Part shown: piece after piece, positions 1 through 8,598 of the stretch | How positions within the stretch are numbered: the stretch's first letter is position 1 | Layout of the letters: every line of letters starts with the position of its first letter | Assembly (NCBI RefSeq): GCF_035621495.1 | Contig: NZ_CP141821.1 | Coordinates: 1-64,000 of the forward strand | Origin: Thermococcus sp. SY098 | GTDB lineage: Archaea > Methanobacteriota_B > Thermococci > Thermococcales > Thermococcaceae | DNA length: 64,000 nt | Reading direction: 5' to 3' | Notes under the pieces: model-generated | Told to the model about the DNA's origin: nothing | Seen by the model: the letters and a program-made list of their open reading frames with translations, nothing else | Databases searched by the model: none | Translations under genes and position numbers: made by a program

Positions 1-942
1 GTGAGGAAGAACATAGGTGGGAGGCTTTATACATTAAACTATGGCATGATTTCTTCAATGGCTGCTGATCCTGTTGAGAAAAAGCCCCTCTTTCACTTTT
101 TCCCTGGTTCGTGCGCTTTTTCAATAGGTACCGTGGGATGTAACATGCACTGTAAGCACTGCCAGAACTGGGAGATAAGCCAAGCAGATGAGAGATTTCC
201 CTATCTCCAAAATGCCACACCAGAAGGAATAGTAAGCTTGGCAAAACATTATGAATGTGAGAGCATAGCATACACCTATAATGAGCCGACAATATGGTAC
301 GAGTTCGTTCTTGATACAGCGAAGGTTGCTAAAAAAGCCGGGCTGAACAATATTCTGGTCACCAACGGCTACATAAATGAAGAACCCTTCCGTGAATTGG
401 CACCGTATATAGATGCAATGAACATAGATATCAAAGCCTTTGATGACAGGTTTTACATGAAAATAGCGGGTGTGCCAACTGGAGAGCCGAGCAGGAGAAT
501 AGCCAAAATAGCAAAAAAGGAGTTTGGAATTCATGTTGAGCTGACTTATCTCATAATTCCCACGCTTAATGACAAAGAAGATGAAATTCGAGCATTTGCA
601 AGGTGGGTTGCTGAAGAGATGGGGGACGATACCCCTGTGCACTTCTCACGGTTTTTCCCTCACTATAAGCTTCTTAATTTACCCCCCACTCCAATCAAGA
701 CCATTGAAATGGCATATAAGATTGCGAAAGAAGAGGGATTGAAATTTGTTTACATGGGCAACATACCAGGACATCTTGGAGAACATACATACTGCCCAAA
801 ATGTGGAAAACCTTTAATAATGAGATGGGGCTTTACAATTGAAGAATACCATATTGAGAATGGACGATGTGAATACTGTGGTGAGCCAATTCCAATAATT
901 GGAGAATATAAGAAAAGACATTATAGGGGAATGTGGTGGTAA
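1..942 (+). CDS. amrS: AmmeMemoRadiSam-system radical SAM enzyme (5' partial)
   Basis: This is a radical SAM protein of the AmrS/COG1180 (pyruvate-formate-lyase-activating-like) family. The visible 313 residues contain the 4Fe-4S/SAM motif C47-x3-C51-x2-C54 inside GCNMHCKHCQNW, and a C-terminal zinc-ribbon-like part with CPKCGKP and CEYCGEP pairs. Family members normally carry about 30-40 more N-terminal residues with further cysteines before the RKNIGG segment, so the GTG at base 1 is probably an internal Val codon and the true start lies outside the window. The gene runs directly into the next one, whose start overlaps its stop. The physiological substrate of AmrS is not established. Family assignment is firm; the 5' truncation is inferred from usual family length. 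Confidence 0.9.
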   Translation: MRKNIGGRLYTLNYGMISSMAADPVEKKPLFHFFPGSCAFSIGTVGCNMHCKHCQNWEISQADERFPYLQNATPEGIVSLAKHYECESIAYTYNEPTIWYEFVLDTAKVAKKAGLNNILVTNGYINEEPFRELAPYIDAMNIDIKAFDDRFYMKIAGVPTGEPSRRIAKIAKKEFGIHVELTYLIIPTLNDKEDEIRAFARWVAEEMGDDTPVHFSRFFPHYKLLNLPPTPIKTIEMAYKIAKEEGLKFVYMGNIPGHLGEHTYCPKCGKPLIMRWGFTIEEYHIENGRCEYCGEPIPIIGEYKKRHYRGMWW

Positions 943-1775
943 AATTGGCTAATATTGGTGTGATTTTTTATATTGAAGGGCTTGGAAACGACAGGAAAGC
1001 TTTAGAAAGAGCTATAGAACAAGTTGTTAAAGAGCTTAAGGAAGAAACTGCTATAGAGGTTAAACGGGTTAACACTGAGGATATCATAGAGAATCAAGAG
1101 GAAGGAGAACTTCTTAAATACTCAGCTATGATCGAAGCTGAGCTTGAAGGTTCCTTTAGTGAAATTGTAAGGGCTACGTTAAAGTATTCCCCTGTTGTGG
1201 TTGAGGTGCTAAAACCCGGAAGATTAGAGATCACGGCCAAAGAACTGATGAAAATTTTAGGGGATGTGTCTCTGTTTATGGGAAAATTAATGGATCAGTT
1301 CGGGGGTTTGGCTGCTTATCCTCCACTTGACCAGCTCCCTAAACCGAGGATTGGCTATACTGAGGATGAGATTGAAGAGTTCATAGTTGATGAGAGGAAC
1401 ATCAGGTATCAGTTTGTAATTGAGACCTATGGAAAAGACAAGGAGACAATAGAAGAGACCATAATGAAGGCATTCTACCTTGAGGGATGCAAGATCAACA
1501 AGTTTGTTGTTCAAGTGCAGGAGGAAAGGGAAGACAAGGTTTATGCATTAGTGGCAGCTGAACTGCTCTCTTCATTTGAAACCCTCATGCAGCTTACAGC
1601 AAAGTATGCTCCGGTTGCAATTTCAATTCTTGAGCCAGAGATTATTGACGTGACCGCATCAGAACTTCAAAATGTGTTGACGGATTTGGCTGGATTCGTA
1701 CATGAGCTCGTCCATAGGCCTTTGAAGAAGAGGCTTATTGAACATGACACAATAAAGTTTGAAATTTCCAAATAG
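933..1775 (+). CDS. Conserved hypothetical protein with an internal duplication
   Basis: I do not recognise a named family. The 280-residue protein is soluble, acidic and has no signal peptide. It contains two copies of a roughly 130-residue unit: about residues 60-122 (AELEGSFSEIVRATLKYSPV, then ITAKELMKILGDV) match about 205-268 (AELLSSFETLMQLTAKYAPV, then VTASELQNVLTDL). Translation can start at GTG 933 or GTG 936, ten or seven bases inside the end of amrS, so the two are translationally coupled and probably functionally linked. The tandem-repeat architecture suggests a pseudo-dimer scaffold or ligand-binding protein, which is inference only. Confidence 0.75.
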   Translation: MVVKLANIGVIFYIEGLGNDRKALERAIEQVVKELKEETAIEVKRVNTEDIIENQEEGELLKYSAMIEAELEGSFSEIVRATLKYSPVVVEVLKPGRLEITAKELMKILGDVSLFMGKLMDQFGGLAAYPPLDQLPKPRIGYTEDEIEEFIVDERNIRYQFVIETYGKDKETIEETIMKAFYLEGCKINKFVVQVQEEREDKVYALVAAELLSSFETLMQLTAKYAPVAISILEPEIIDVTASELQNVLTDLAGFVHELVHRPLKKRLIEHDTIKFEISK

Positions 1776-1911
1776 TCCCAAGTTAGTGCCCCGTAGTATA
1801 GACAGATATTATCGGCAAAAGGCGAAGGCATTGTAGGCATTTAGTAAAGCTTCTTTTAATTTTTACGGTAATTAGCGAGCTTATTTAATCGTTAGAAAGG
1901 GTCTGAAAGCG

Positions 1912-1926
1912 AAAAGTATATATACC
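1912..1926 (+). promoter_or_regulatory. Promoter (BRE/TATA) of the S-layer gene
   Basis: GCGAAAAGTATATATACC is a near-consensus archaeal BRE/TATA box. Transcription is expected about 25 nt downstream, near 1945, leaving a leader of about 60 nt. The ribosome binding site GGAGGTG lies at 1994-2000, directly before the ATG at 2007. This is one of the strongest promoters by eye in the window, in keeping with a very abundant product. Confidence 0.75.
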
Positions 1927-2006
1927 CCAAGTTTATAGTTAGGTATTGACAACACATTAGAAAACACTTTAGGGCTCTATGCCCAAAACTATGGAGGTGT
2001 TGCGAA

Positions 2007-3740
2007 ATGAAAGTTAGAAAGATTGCGGCCCTTGCAGTTGGTGCCGCAATGGTTGGAGCAACCATGGGCTTTGCAAGTGCTCAAGCGAACCTTCCAGGGA
2101 AGGACTTCTTCGTTAAAGATGGACAGCCAAATGTTAAAATTGTCGTTGGCAGTCAAGCCGCTGCAATGGATGTTGCAAGTGCGGCTGACATTGCCGTTGC
2201 ATTAGGAAGCCTCCTCTACACTGAGAAGGAAGCAGAGGCAGCTGGTGTCAGTGTCGTTGTTAAGAAAGACCTTACTCCTGACTACACATACTACATCCCA
2301 GTTTTCAGCAACTACTATGAAGACACCGGTACCAACCCAAGTGCAACCGACTGGGAACAACTTACAGATAACTGGTGGAACGGAAGTGCCTACAATGGCT
2401 CCTACACAGACTGGACATCATGGACACCAAAGTTTGTTGATGAAGTCAGTGACATGGATGCAATAAACGGTGACTACCAAGTTGACTGGGACTTCACAAT
2501 CAGCAACATTGAGCTCAGTGACCCAGAGCAAAACACAATCGCATATGTTCCAAGGAGCGCTGACCTGACAATCCCAGCAGGCGACTTCACAGTCTTGCTC
2601 AACTACACAATTGCAAACTGGACATACAGTGCAACTGAGCCAGACAGCATTTGGGGTACCCTTAACCCATCAACAGTTTACGATGAGGTTCACGACGATG
2701 ACAACCCAGGAGGATACACATTCTCAGGATACATATATGATGGTGTTGGTGCAGGCGATACGTTTACAGTGCTTGGAAACACCTACTACATCTTGGATGT
2801 ACTGACAGATGGTATTAAGTACGGTCACGACCACGGACAGGTATGGTTCCACGTTGGTGACGTTAAGGAGTTTGACGGCTACAAGATAAGAGCCGTTGAC
2901 ATCAGCGTAAGCCCAAGCAACAAGGCACTCTTTGAGATCACAGCCCCAGATGGAAGAAGCGACCTTGTTATTATAAGCACAGATGAGGGAGATGTTGACA
3001 TCAGCACAAAGTCAGACAAATTCGAGCCAGGAGAGGTTGTCCTTAAGCTTGACGACACATTCGTTGGTATCGACGGCAACTTAATTGCCCAGCTTGAAGT
3101 CAGGACAAACGTTGTTGAAGTCCACACCGGCGATGAGCTTGTTTCAGGATGGGTAGTCAACTTCACCATCGAAAACAACAAGGTCAAATGGCTTACACTC
3201 ACAAACGCCAACGATCTCTCAGGATCAAAGCTTGACATCCTTGGAAAGTACACAATGTGCTACAAGGTTGAGAGCCACACCTTGGAGGCAGACGACACAA
3301 CATACTACGCCGCCAAGGCATACATAGTGGTTAAACCATCAGAGCCAATCGTCAAGACAGAGGAGCTCAAGGTTGGCGACGAGCTCGTTGACTATGATGG
3401 CACACCAACAGGATGGGTTGTTGACCAAATCAAGGGTGGCACATACACCGAAGTTACAGTTATGCACCCAACAGAGCCAATCACATACCTTGACACTGAG
3501 ATTGACCCAGAGAACATCGACAGCAACCTCATCCTTGTCGGTGGACCAGTTGCAAACGCCGTTACCAAGTACCTTGTTGACAACGGCTACAGCAAGGTTG
3601 ACTGGTACAACAGCGCTGGTGACATCGAGTACATCGAGGACTACAACGGATTCGGAATCCTCATCGTTGCAGGTAAGGACAGGTACGCCACAAGAGAGGC
3701 AGCCAAGCAGCTCATGGAGTACCTTTCAAGCCTTAGCTGA
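2007..3740 (+). CDS. S-layer protein
   Basis: Major surface-layer protein of the Thermococcales type, 577 residues, close to the usual length of about 600. It has a classical signal peptide: basic MKVRK, a hydrophobic Ala/Val/Gly core, and a predicted cut after ASA at residue 25. The mature protein begins with a conserved domain (KDFFVKDGQPNVKIVVGSQA, then an ASAADIAVALGS segment) and ends with a related C-terminal module (LILVGGPVANAVTKYLVD, then GILIVAGKDRYATREAAKQL); together these form the split S-layer family domain. The middle is rich in Asp, Thr, Tyr and Trp with NXT/NXS sequons (NGS, NYT, NWT), so it may be glycosylated. Codon use is strongly C-ending (AAC, GAC, TAC), unlike the neighbouring genes, as expected for a highly expressed gene. 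Confidence 0.92.
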   Translation: MKVRKIAALAVGAAMVGATMGFASAQANLPGKDFFVKDGQPNVKIVVGSQAAAMDVASAADIAVALGSLLYTEKEAEAAGVSVVVKKDLTPDYTYYIPVFSNYYEDTGTNPSATDWEQLTDNWWNGSAYNGSYTDWTSWTPKFVDEVSDMDAINGDYQVDWDFTISNIELSDPEQNTIAYVPRSADLTIPAGDFTVLLNYTIANWTYSATEPDSIWGTLNPSTVYDEVHDDDNPGGYTFSGYIYDGVGAGDTFTVLGNTYYILDVLTDGIKYGHDHGQVWFHVGDVKEFDGYKIRAVDISVSPSNKALFEITAPDGRSDLVIISTDEGDVDISTKSDKFEPGEVVLKLDDTFVGIDGNLIAQLEVRTNVVEVHTGDELVSGWVVNFTIENNKVKWLTLTNANDLSGSKLDILGKYTMCYKVESHTLEADDTTYYAAKAYIVVKPSEPIVKTEELKVGDELVDYDGTPTGWVVDQIKGGTYTEVTVMHPTEPITYLDTEIDPENIDSNLILVGGPVANAVTKYLVDNGYSKVDWYNSAGDIEYIEDYNGFGILIVAGKDRYATREAAKQLMEYLSSLS

Positions 3741-3770
3741 TTTCTTTTCTCTCTTTTAATTAACTTTTCT
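3741..3770 (+). terminator. Oligo-T terminator after the S-layer gene
   Basis: Immediately after the TGA stop the sequence is a run of T-rich blocks (TTTCTTTTCT, CTCTTTT, then AACTTTTCT). Archaeal RNA polymerase terminates at such U-tracts without needing a hairpin. Leaky read-through would supply transcript for the small gene that starts 43 bases downstream. Confidence 0.55.
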
Positions 3771-3783
3771 GGAGGTTTCTGGA

Positions 3784-4449
3784 TTGAATAAGCGTCTTCT
3801 TGCTCTTGTGCTGACAATTGTATTGATTGTAGTTCCCCTCGCTGTTGCTTTCTATGGGTATAATAATTACACAAAAGTGATTGAGCCTCAGAGGAAGCCA
3901 CTGGCAGTTAAACCTGTTGCGGTTCCCTTTGAGGGAAGAACATACCCAATTTTGCTTGAGAGCTATATCACCGGTGACCCATTAGTGGATATAAACATGA
4001 CATTGAGGAGCCCCTATGAAAGGGCAACTATAATCTTAGGAGACCCAAGTTTTAAAGACTGTAAGGGTAGCGAAGCCTGTGTTTGGAGGGTTAGAACAGT
4101 TTCGGAGCTTGGAGCCACTATTGGGGCAGTATTTGGGGTTAAGTACTATGTTGAGGATATAATGAAAAGCGGCAGCAACAAAACGGCGGCATATAAAGCC
4201 GCCAAAGAGACCACTGAAAGAATTGATAATAGGTACTTGGCATTTATACCGAAGGTCGAAATAGGTCTTGGACTTATAGGAAACAAAAAGCATCTTTTGG
4301 TAATTTTAAAAGGTCCAAGAGAAGGGGCTGAAAAGAACAGAATTTACTGTCCAAAACCTGGAATTCTTGTAATTGAAGGGACAACAGAAGACACATTGTT
4401 CGTTGAAGTTTTGCTCGTAAAAACGATAATCTCATCTCAAGTTAAGTGA
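3784..4449 (+). CDS. Membrane-anchored hypothetical protein downstream of the S-layer gene
   Basis: A 221-residue protein with an uncleaved-looking N-terminal hydrophobic segment (LLALVLTIVLIVVPLAVAFYGY, about residues 4-25) followed by an extracellular-type domain with Cys-containing DPSFKDCKGSEACVWRV. Translation starts at TTG 3784, set by the GGAGGTTT site at 3771-3778, with no better start nearby. No separate promoter is evident, so it is probably co-expressed at a lower level with the S-layer gene. I do not recognise a family. A role as a cell-surface anchor or S-layer accessory is inferred from position and topology only. Its last codons overlap the end of the convergent radical SAM gene by eight bases. 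Confidence 0.7.
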   Translation: MNKRLLALVLTIVLIVVPLAVAFYGYNNYTKVIEPQRKPLAVKPVAVPFEGRTYPILLESYITGDPLVDINMTLRSPYERATIILGDPSFKDCKGSEACVWRVRTVSELGATIGAVFGVKYYVEDIMKSGSNKTAAYKAAKETTERIDNRYLAFIPKVEIGLGLIGNKKHLLVILKGPREGAEKNRIYCPKPGILVIEGTTEDTLFVEVLLVKTIISSQVK

Positions 4450-6193
4450 CTACTATTTCACTGTACGTTTCTCTCAAGTCTTTGTCCAATAGTGCTAAAA
4501 ACTCCTCTTTGTTTTTAAATGGCCTTTTTGTGAGAATTTTTGTAATTCGTTTCTTGCCTATCCCCGGCAAATAACTGAGGACTTTTGAGCTTTCCTTATT
4601 GACGTTAACAGGAATAGGGATTCCGGTTATGCTTCTGAATCCATGATCGACAATCAAAACGTTGTAGAATTTGTTGAGTTTTATCTGCTTGGGAATGCCG
4701 ACAATTAATGGATAACTCCCGATCTGCCTTCCATAGGTTAATCCATTCTCGTAAACTTCGGCTCTAACGTCTCTTAATATTGTCCCAATTGGGACAACTC
4801 GCTTGAGCATGGGTAAATCAATTTCATGCCTGATTTTGTACTTGTAATGTTTAATCAAATGCTTGTGCTTTTCTGTCTTAACTTTGTCTTTCATAAACCA
4901 TAAAGGAGTTCCGGGAAACACAACCACCTGCCGAATGTTTATCCTCCTGATCATCAACCCATCATCAACCAATCTCTTAAGAAACTGAAACGTTATCTCA
5001 TAGCTTTTCTTAGTTTCGCCAGGCAATCCGAAGATAATATTTATCCCGGGCAGAAGCCAAGGCATGCCATTATATCCTCTCTTAGCTCCGATTTCATTGA
5101 GGATTTTTACAGCTTTGTAGGTTTCCTCGGCTGTAGTATTGAGGTTGTTTCTTTTAGCGACCTTTGGATCAGCCGTCTCTAATCCAAATGCAACCACATT
5201 TCCGGGGGTTCCATATTTTATCAGTGCTTTTGCAATCTTGATGCTCTTTTCTGGATAATTTGCTATTACAGCTGGATTGGCATTATCAACGTGGAGCGTC
5301 TTTATATTTGGGGCGACTTCTCTAATCCCCTTGAAGAGTTTTTCAATTGCCTCTGGATTTGGAATTGGAACTCTTCCATTGGGCTTTGCCATATATGAGA
5401 AGATGCAGCTCTGTCTTCCAACGCGGAAGTGTCTAACTCCAAGATCATATAGGACTTTAATCTCCTCAACTATATCTCCGATAGGCCTGTCTTCAACTCT
5501 TTTATATCTCACGGGCTCTGTACAAAAGCTGCACCCTCCAATTCCCATAGCTTTTGGACAGCCCCTCTGGGTCTCTATCTCAACTATTACGAATTCGGGA
5601 TAATCCGGAAACTGCTTAACTACTTCAGCACCAAGCAGAGCATAATCTCTAAGCTCACCATAAGTTCTGAATCTAAATGGGTCAGCATCTTTGGGGTTAA
5701 TTAAGAGATCATACAGAAAAGCCTCTAAATCCCCGTAGACTATATAGTCAAAAATCTGGTCTGCAAGCATCAACTCGCGGGAGCTTATCCTTGTTCCTCC
5801 CTCATGAGCGGAACCCATGAAAGCGGGCCCGCCAAGGATTTTTGTGCCGTTAAAATGTTTCAAGAATCTGGCTACCTCTTCCACCTGTGATGGAACTGCG
5901 GAGAGGTATTTCCCTGGAGTGTGCAGACCACCGATGTAAATTATTAAATCTGCTTTTGAGAGTATTTCCCTAACCTTGAAGACATTAGGGGTTCTGTTTT
6001 TTGTTCTTATCCCTTGTTCTCCCTCAAAGGTAAAGCGTAAATCATCAATGGTTAGATAGAAGATTTGAGCATCCTTTCTTGCTTTCTTAATTGCCCCATA
6101 TGCATAACGGGGATATATTCCCAAATATGGGGGGACTCCAAGACCCGCTGGCTCATCAGTGTATCCATCAACTATTGCAACTATCATGTTCAT
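4442..6193 (-). CDS. Radical SAM enzyme with C-terminal helix-hairpin-helix (COG1031)
   Basis: A 583-residue protein of the COG1031 group. It has an N-terminal cobalamin-binding-like alpha/beta region (about 1-160), a radical SAM core, and a C-terminal HhH motif (LPGIGKKRITKILTKRPF, about residues 545-562) typical of nucleic-acid-binding proteins. The cluster cysteines appear as C212-x8-C221-x2-C224 in RGCPKAMGIGGCSFCTEP rather than the common C-x3-C-x2-C. ATG codons at 6193 and 6187 are both possible; a TATA-like TTTTTAAA about 20-25 nt upstream and the lack of a Shine-Dalgarno site suggest a near-leaderless mRNA. The substrate is unknown, and the HhH hints at an RNA or DNA target. Confidence 0.85.
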   Translation of the reverse strand: MNMIVAIVDGYTDEPAGLGVPPYLGIYPRYAYGAIKKARKDAQIFYLTIDDLRFTFEGEQGIRTKNRTPNVFKVREILSKADLIIYIGGLHTPGKYLSAVPSQVEEVARFLKHFNGTKILGGPAFMGSAHEGGTRISSRELMLADQIFDYIVYGDLEAFLYDLLINPKDADPFRFRTYGELRDYALLGAEVVKQFPDYPEFVIVEIETQRGCPKAMGIGGCSFCTEPVRYKRVEDRPIGDIVEEIKVLYDLGVRHFRVGRQSCIFSYMAKPNGRVPIPNPEAIEKLFKGIREVAPNIKTLHVDNANPAVIANYPEKSIKIAKALIKYGTPGNVVAFGLETADPKVAKRNNLNTTAEETYKAVKILNEIGAKRGYNGMPWLLPGINIIFGLPGETKKSYEITFQFLKRLVDDGLMIRRINIRQVVVFPGTPLWFMKDKVKTEKHKHLIKHYKYKIRHEIDLPMLKRVVPIGTILRDVRAEVYENGLTYGRQIGSYPLIVGIPKQIKLNKFYNVLIVDHGFRSITGIPIPVNVNKESSKVLSYLPGIGKKRITKILTKRPFKNKEEFLALLDKDLRETYSEIVVT

Positions 6194-6239
6194 GAGTTTA
6201 AGTGGAAGGTTTAAAAATTCACCGAAAGTTAAATGCTCT

Positions 6240-7082
6240 TCATGTGTTTGTTATAGGGTAGCCCAAAATTCCTTCTTTTCTCAGAAATTCTTCAATGTCT
6301 TTTATCTCCCAAATTGAAAGCTGAAAAACTCTCTTTTCGGCATGCGGAATCTTATCAAAGACCCCCCTAATCTCTTTGAATTTTTCCTTGGTTAGTTCCA
6401 GCATGTGATATGAGTCTTTCAAGGCTTTTGATGCCTTTTTTCTCCGGTGCTGGAACAATGCCTTAACTAAGCTCTCATCAAGTTCAATCTGCTCTTCTTT
6501 GGGCTTTGGATTCAAGATTATCACTGCAGAATCGACTTTTGGTTTTGGATAGAATGCTCCCCTCCCGATTCTCTCAACAAGCTCAACATCTGCCTTCGCT
6601 TGAACCATAACTGATAGGCGAGAGTAGTTCTTGTCACCGGGCTTAGCAGTCATCCTCTGAGCAAATTCAAGCTGGTAAATAAGAACTGCCTTCTTAAAAT
6701 CATATCTCAGAAATTTGAAGGTTATCGGGGATGATATCTGGTAAGGTAGATTTGAAACTATTTTGTCGAATTCAGGAAATTCGACTTTAAGTGCATCTCC
6801 ACGAATTATTTCAACATTTTTCCAAGAGTACTCTTTCTGAAGGATTTCAACAAGATGAGAATCCTTCTCAACTGCATAGACTTTCTTTGCATACTTGCTC
6901 AATTCATCTGTCAGAAATCCCAATCCGGGACCAATTTCAAGAACGGTTTCATTTGCTTTTATTTCTGCCCTTTCAATTTCCCTTTTGATGATGTCATCAA
7001 CTATTAAAAAATTCTGCCCCAAATCAGAATTTATTCTCAAATTGTATCTTGAAAGAAGATAAAAAAGACGAGATTTAAGCAT
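6240..7082 (-). CDS. rsmA: 16S rRNA (adenine-N6,N6)-dimethyltransferase KsgA/Dim1
   Basis: SAM-dependent enzyme that dimethylates the two adjacent adenosines in the 3'-terminal hairpin of 16S rRNA during small-subunit maturation. The 280-residue protein has the expected motifs in order: GQNFLIVDD near the N-terminus, motif I ETVLEIGPGLGFLT, the acidic YAVEKD segment, and the catalytic NLPYQISSP, followed by a basic helical C-terminal domain (QHRRKKASKAL). The start at 7082 lies two bases after the DUF655 stop, so translation is probably coupled. Gene order DUF655-rsmA is conserved in archaea. Confidence 0.95.
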   Translation of the reverse strand: MLKSRLFYLLSRYNLRINSDLGQNFLIVDDIIKREIERAEIKANETVLEIGPGLGFLTDELSKYAKKVYAVEKDSHLVEILQKEYSWKNVEIIRGDALKVEFPEFDKIVSNLPYQISSPITFKFLRYDFKKAVLIYQLEFAQRMTAKPGDKNYSRLSVMVQAKADVELVERIGRGAFYPKPKVDSAVIILNPKPKEEQIELDESLVKALFQHRRKKASKALKDSYHMLELTKEKFKEIRGVFDKIPHAEKRVFQLSIWEIKDIEEFLRKEGILGYPITNT

Positions 7083-7084
7083 CT

Positions 7085-7708
7085 CTACTCCCTGAATAGT
7101 CTGTTATGCCCAACAAAGAGCCTATATCTATCTTTGCCCTGAAGTTCATCGAGGATTCTTTTGGCTATCATTTTGACTGGATCAGGAAGACCTTTGACTC
7201 TGTGTCTCAAATCCTCAAAGCTTTCAAATGGTTGTCTTTGCCTCTCTTCAATAATCTCCCACATATGCTTTTTTCCAATTCCAGGTAAAAGCTCCAAGCT
7301 GTGCAGTCTATTCGTTATAGGAGGGGCGATATTAAAGAACCTTATAAATCTATGTTCGTTGTTTTTCACGATTTCTTCGACAACATACGGCAACTCAGCT
7401 TTTGCAGTCGGTGTCAGGTCTTCATATCTGAGCTTTCTGTTTATCATGAGGATTTTATCCCTCTGACCTTTTCCTATGAAGACTCTCTCATATAGCATTA
7501 AATCCGCTTTTGGAACAACCTCAAGAAGCGTAAAAGCCTTCTCTCCTATGACTTGAGCAACGGGCTTATTGTCTCTCTTCATTCTAAAGTGTTCCATATC
7601 GATGTACCCAGTGGGCAAGTAGTCCAATACATAGGCATACTCTTCATACTCTGTGTTTCTTTTCTTTTTTATGCTCTGCATATATGAGTGCTTCCTATAA
7701 TAATCCAT
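7085..7708 (-). CDS. DUF655 protein (COG1491), predicted RNA-binding protein
   Basis: A protein of about 207 residues from the archaeal DUF655 family. It has an N-terminal OB/S1-like region (YAYVLDYLPTGYIDM) and a C-terminal HhH segment (LELLPGIGKKHMWEIIEERQ). It consistently sits between RNA polymerase/ribosome genes and rsmA, which suggests a role in rRNA or translation, though the biochemical function is unknown. I placed the start at the ATG at 7708 (MDYYRKHS), because GGGGGAGA lies directly upstream; an in-frame extension to 7735 would place coding sequence across that site. Confidence 0.88.
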   Translation of the reverse strand: MDYYRKHSYMQSIKKKRNTEYEEYAYVLDYLPTGYIDMEHFRMKRDNKPVAQVIGEKAFTLLEVVPKADLMLYERVFIGKGQRDKILMINRKLRYEDLTPTAKAELPYVVEEIVKNNEHRFIRFFNIAPPITNRLHSLELLPGIGKKHMWEIIEERQRQPFESFEDLRHRVKGLPDPVKMIAKRILDELQGKDRYRLFVGHNRLFRE

Positions 7709-7740
7709 TTTCTCTCCCCCAGAAAATATACACATAGAAG

Positions 7741-7756
7741 GTTTTTATACTTTTGT
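7741..7756 (-). promoter_or_regulatory. Promoter upstream of DUF655-rsmA
   Basis: On the minus strand, AAAAGTATAAAAACC is a good BRE/TATA box. The expected start site near 7720 gives a leader of about 12 nt containing the GGGGGAGA ribosome binding site. DUF655-rsmA can therefore be transcribed separately from the rpl21e-rpoF genes upstream. Confidence 0.6.
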
Positions 7757-7801
7757 CTGCTTTCTTGTAGAAAAGTATAGGGCAGAAAAGATTAAAAAAG
7801 A

Positions 7802-8164
7802 TCACTCTCTGTATTCGTCAAGTATCTTAATTATCTCTTCAGCTTCTTCCTTGGTTGGCATGTAATCCTCCTTGGCAAATATGACTCTGATGTCCATGTA
7901 GTCCTCTGGCATTATATCAACTATTTTTGCTGCCAGTCTTTCGTCCATCCACTCAAATGCAGAAATGAGCCTGTCTTTAAGCTCTTTTGCCTGTTCTGAA
8001 GTAACTTTTGCAAATCTTTCTGCATGTTCAAGGCTTATCCTCGCTTCATAAAACATCGGTTCCTCTGGATTCTCCTTTAATCCTTCCTCTCTCCTTTTCA
8101 GTAGTATCTCTTTTGTTTCTGCAATTGTTAAATAGTGCTCTTCAAGCTTTTTCCTTCCTATCAT
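7802..8164 (-). CDS. rpoF: DNA-directed RNA polymerase subunit F (Rpb4-like)
   Basis: Archaeal Rpo4/RpoF, 120 residues. With RpoE (Rpo7) it forms the RNA polymerase stalk that aids open-complex formation, elongation and termination. The sequence shows the family pattern: N-terminal LTIAETKEILLKRREEG, central EARISLEHAERFAKV, and a C-terminal four-helix HRDC-like part ending AEEIIKILDEYRE. The start at 8164 follows the L21e stop by six bases, so the two genes are co-transcribed and probably coupled. Confidence 0.95.
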   Translation of the reverse strand: MIGRKKLEEHYLTIAETKEILLKRREEGLKENPEEPMFYEARISLEHAERFAKVTSEQAKELKDRLISAFEWMDERLAAKIVDIMPEDYMDIRVIFAKEDYMPTKEEAEEIIKILDEYRE

Positions 8165-8170
8165 TTTGGG

Positions 8171-8464
8171 TCACTTCTGGGGTCTTAAGTGAACTGGATG
8201 GATAAAGAACGTCTTAACCTTTCCACCATCGGTTATCTGGACGATATATGCATCGCCCCTCTTTCCTACGACAGTTCCTGTTCTTCCATGGAATCTTGGA
8301 TCCGGCATGCCTTTGTGATAGCTTGGCTCAATTACGATATGGACTTTCTGCCCGACCTCAAACTCTTGAAGGAATCTCGTGAGTGGGGGAAGTCCTCTTC
8401 TCCTCGGGTGTTTGCTAAGCTTACCTCTTGTCTTCCTCCTAAAGCTGTGTGCTTTTTGGACCAT
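8171..8464 (-). CDS. rpl21e: Large-subunit ribosomal protein L21e
   Basis: Archaeal/eukaryotic-type L21e, an SH3-like beta-barrel protein of the 50S subunit. From the ATG at 8464 it is 97 residues, the usual archaeal length, beginning [18 protein letters not shown]. It contains [19 protein letters not shown] and [16 protein letters not shown]. The further upstream GTG at 8473 belongs to the GAGGTG ribosome binding site and is not the start. An AT-rich BRE/TATA-like region (GAAATTTAATTAAAA) lies around 8485-8500, giving a short leader. Confidence 0.96.
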   Translation of the reverse strand: MVQKAHSFRRKTRGKLSKHPRRRGLPPLTRFLQEFEVGQKVHIVIEPSYHKGMPDPRFHGRTGTVVGKRGDAYIVQITDGGKVKTFFIHPVHLRPQK

Positions 8465-8598
8465 ATCAATCACCTCTTAGAGTTTTAATTAAATTTCGAG
8501 GATTTGGGAATTTACAATTTTAGGTTTGCTTTTCAGCGAAAGGGTCTTTCCCCAAGTGTCATAAGCTCATTTACATAAGCGTTTATAAAGTTTTCACC

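Noticed and set aside
1776-2006. Search for a tRNA or other structured RNA in the S-layer leader region
   Set aside because: AT-rich with no cloverleaf or strong stems; only the promoter and ribosome site are evident.
3373-3759. A 128-codon frame within the S-layer gene
   Set aside because: Low-complexity Ser/Thr/Leu-rich product caused by the biased codon use of the S-layer gene in a shifted frame.
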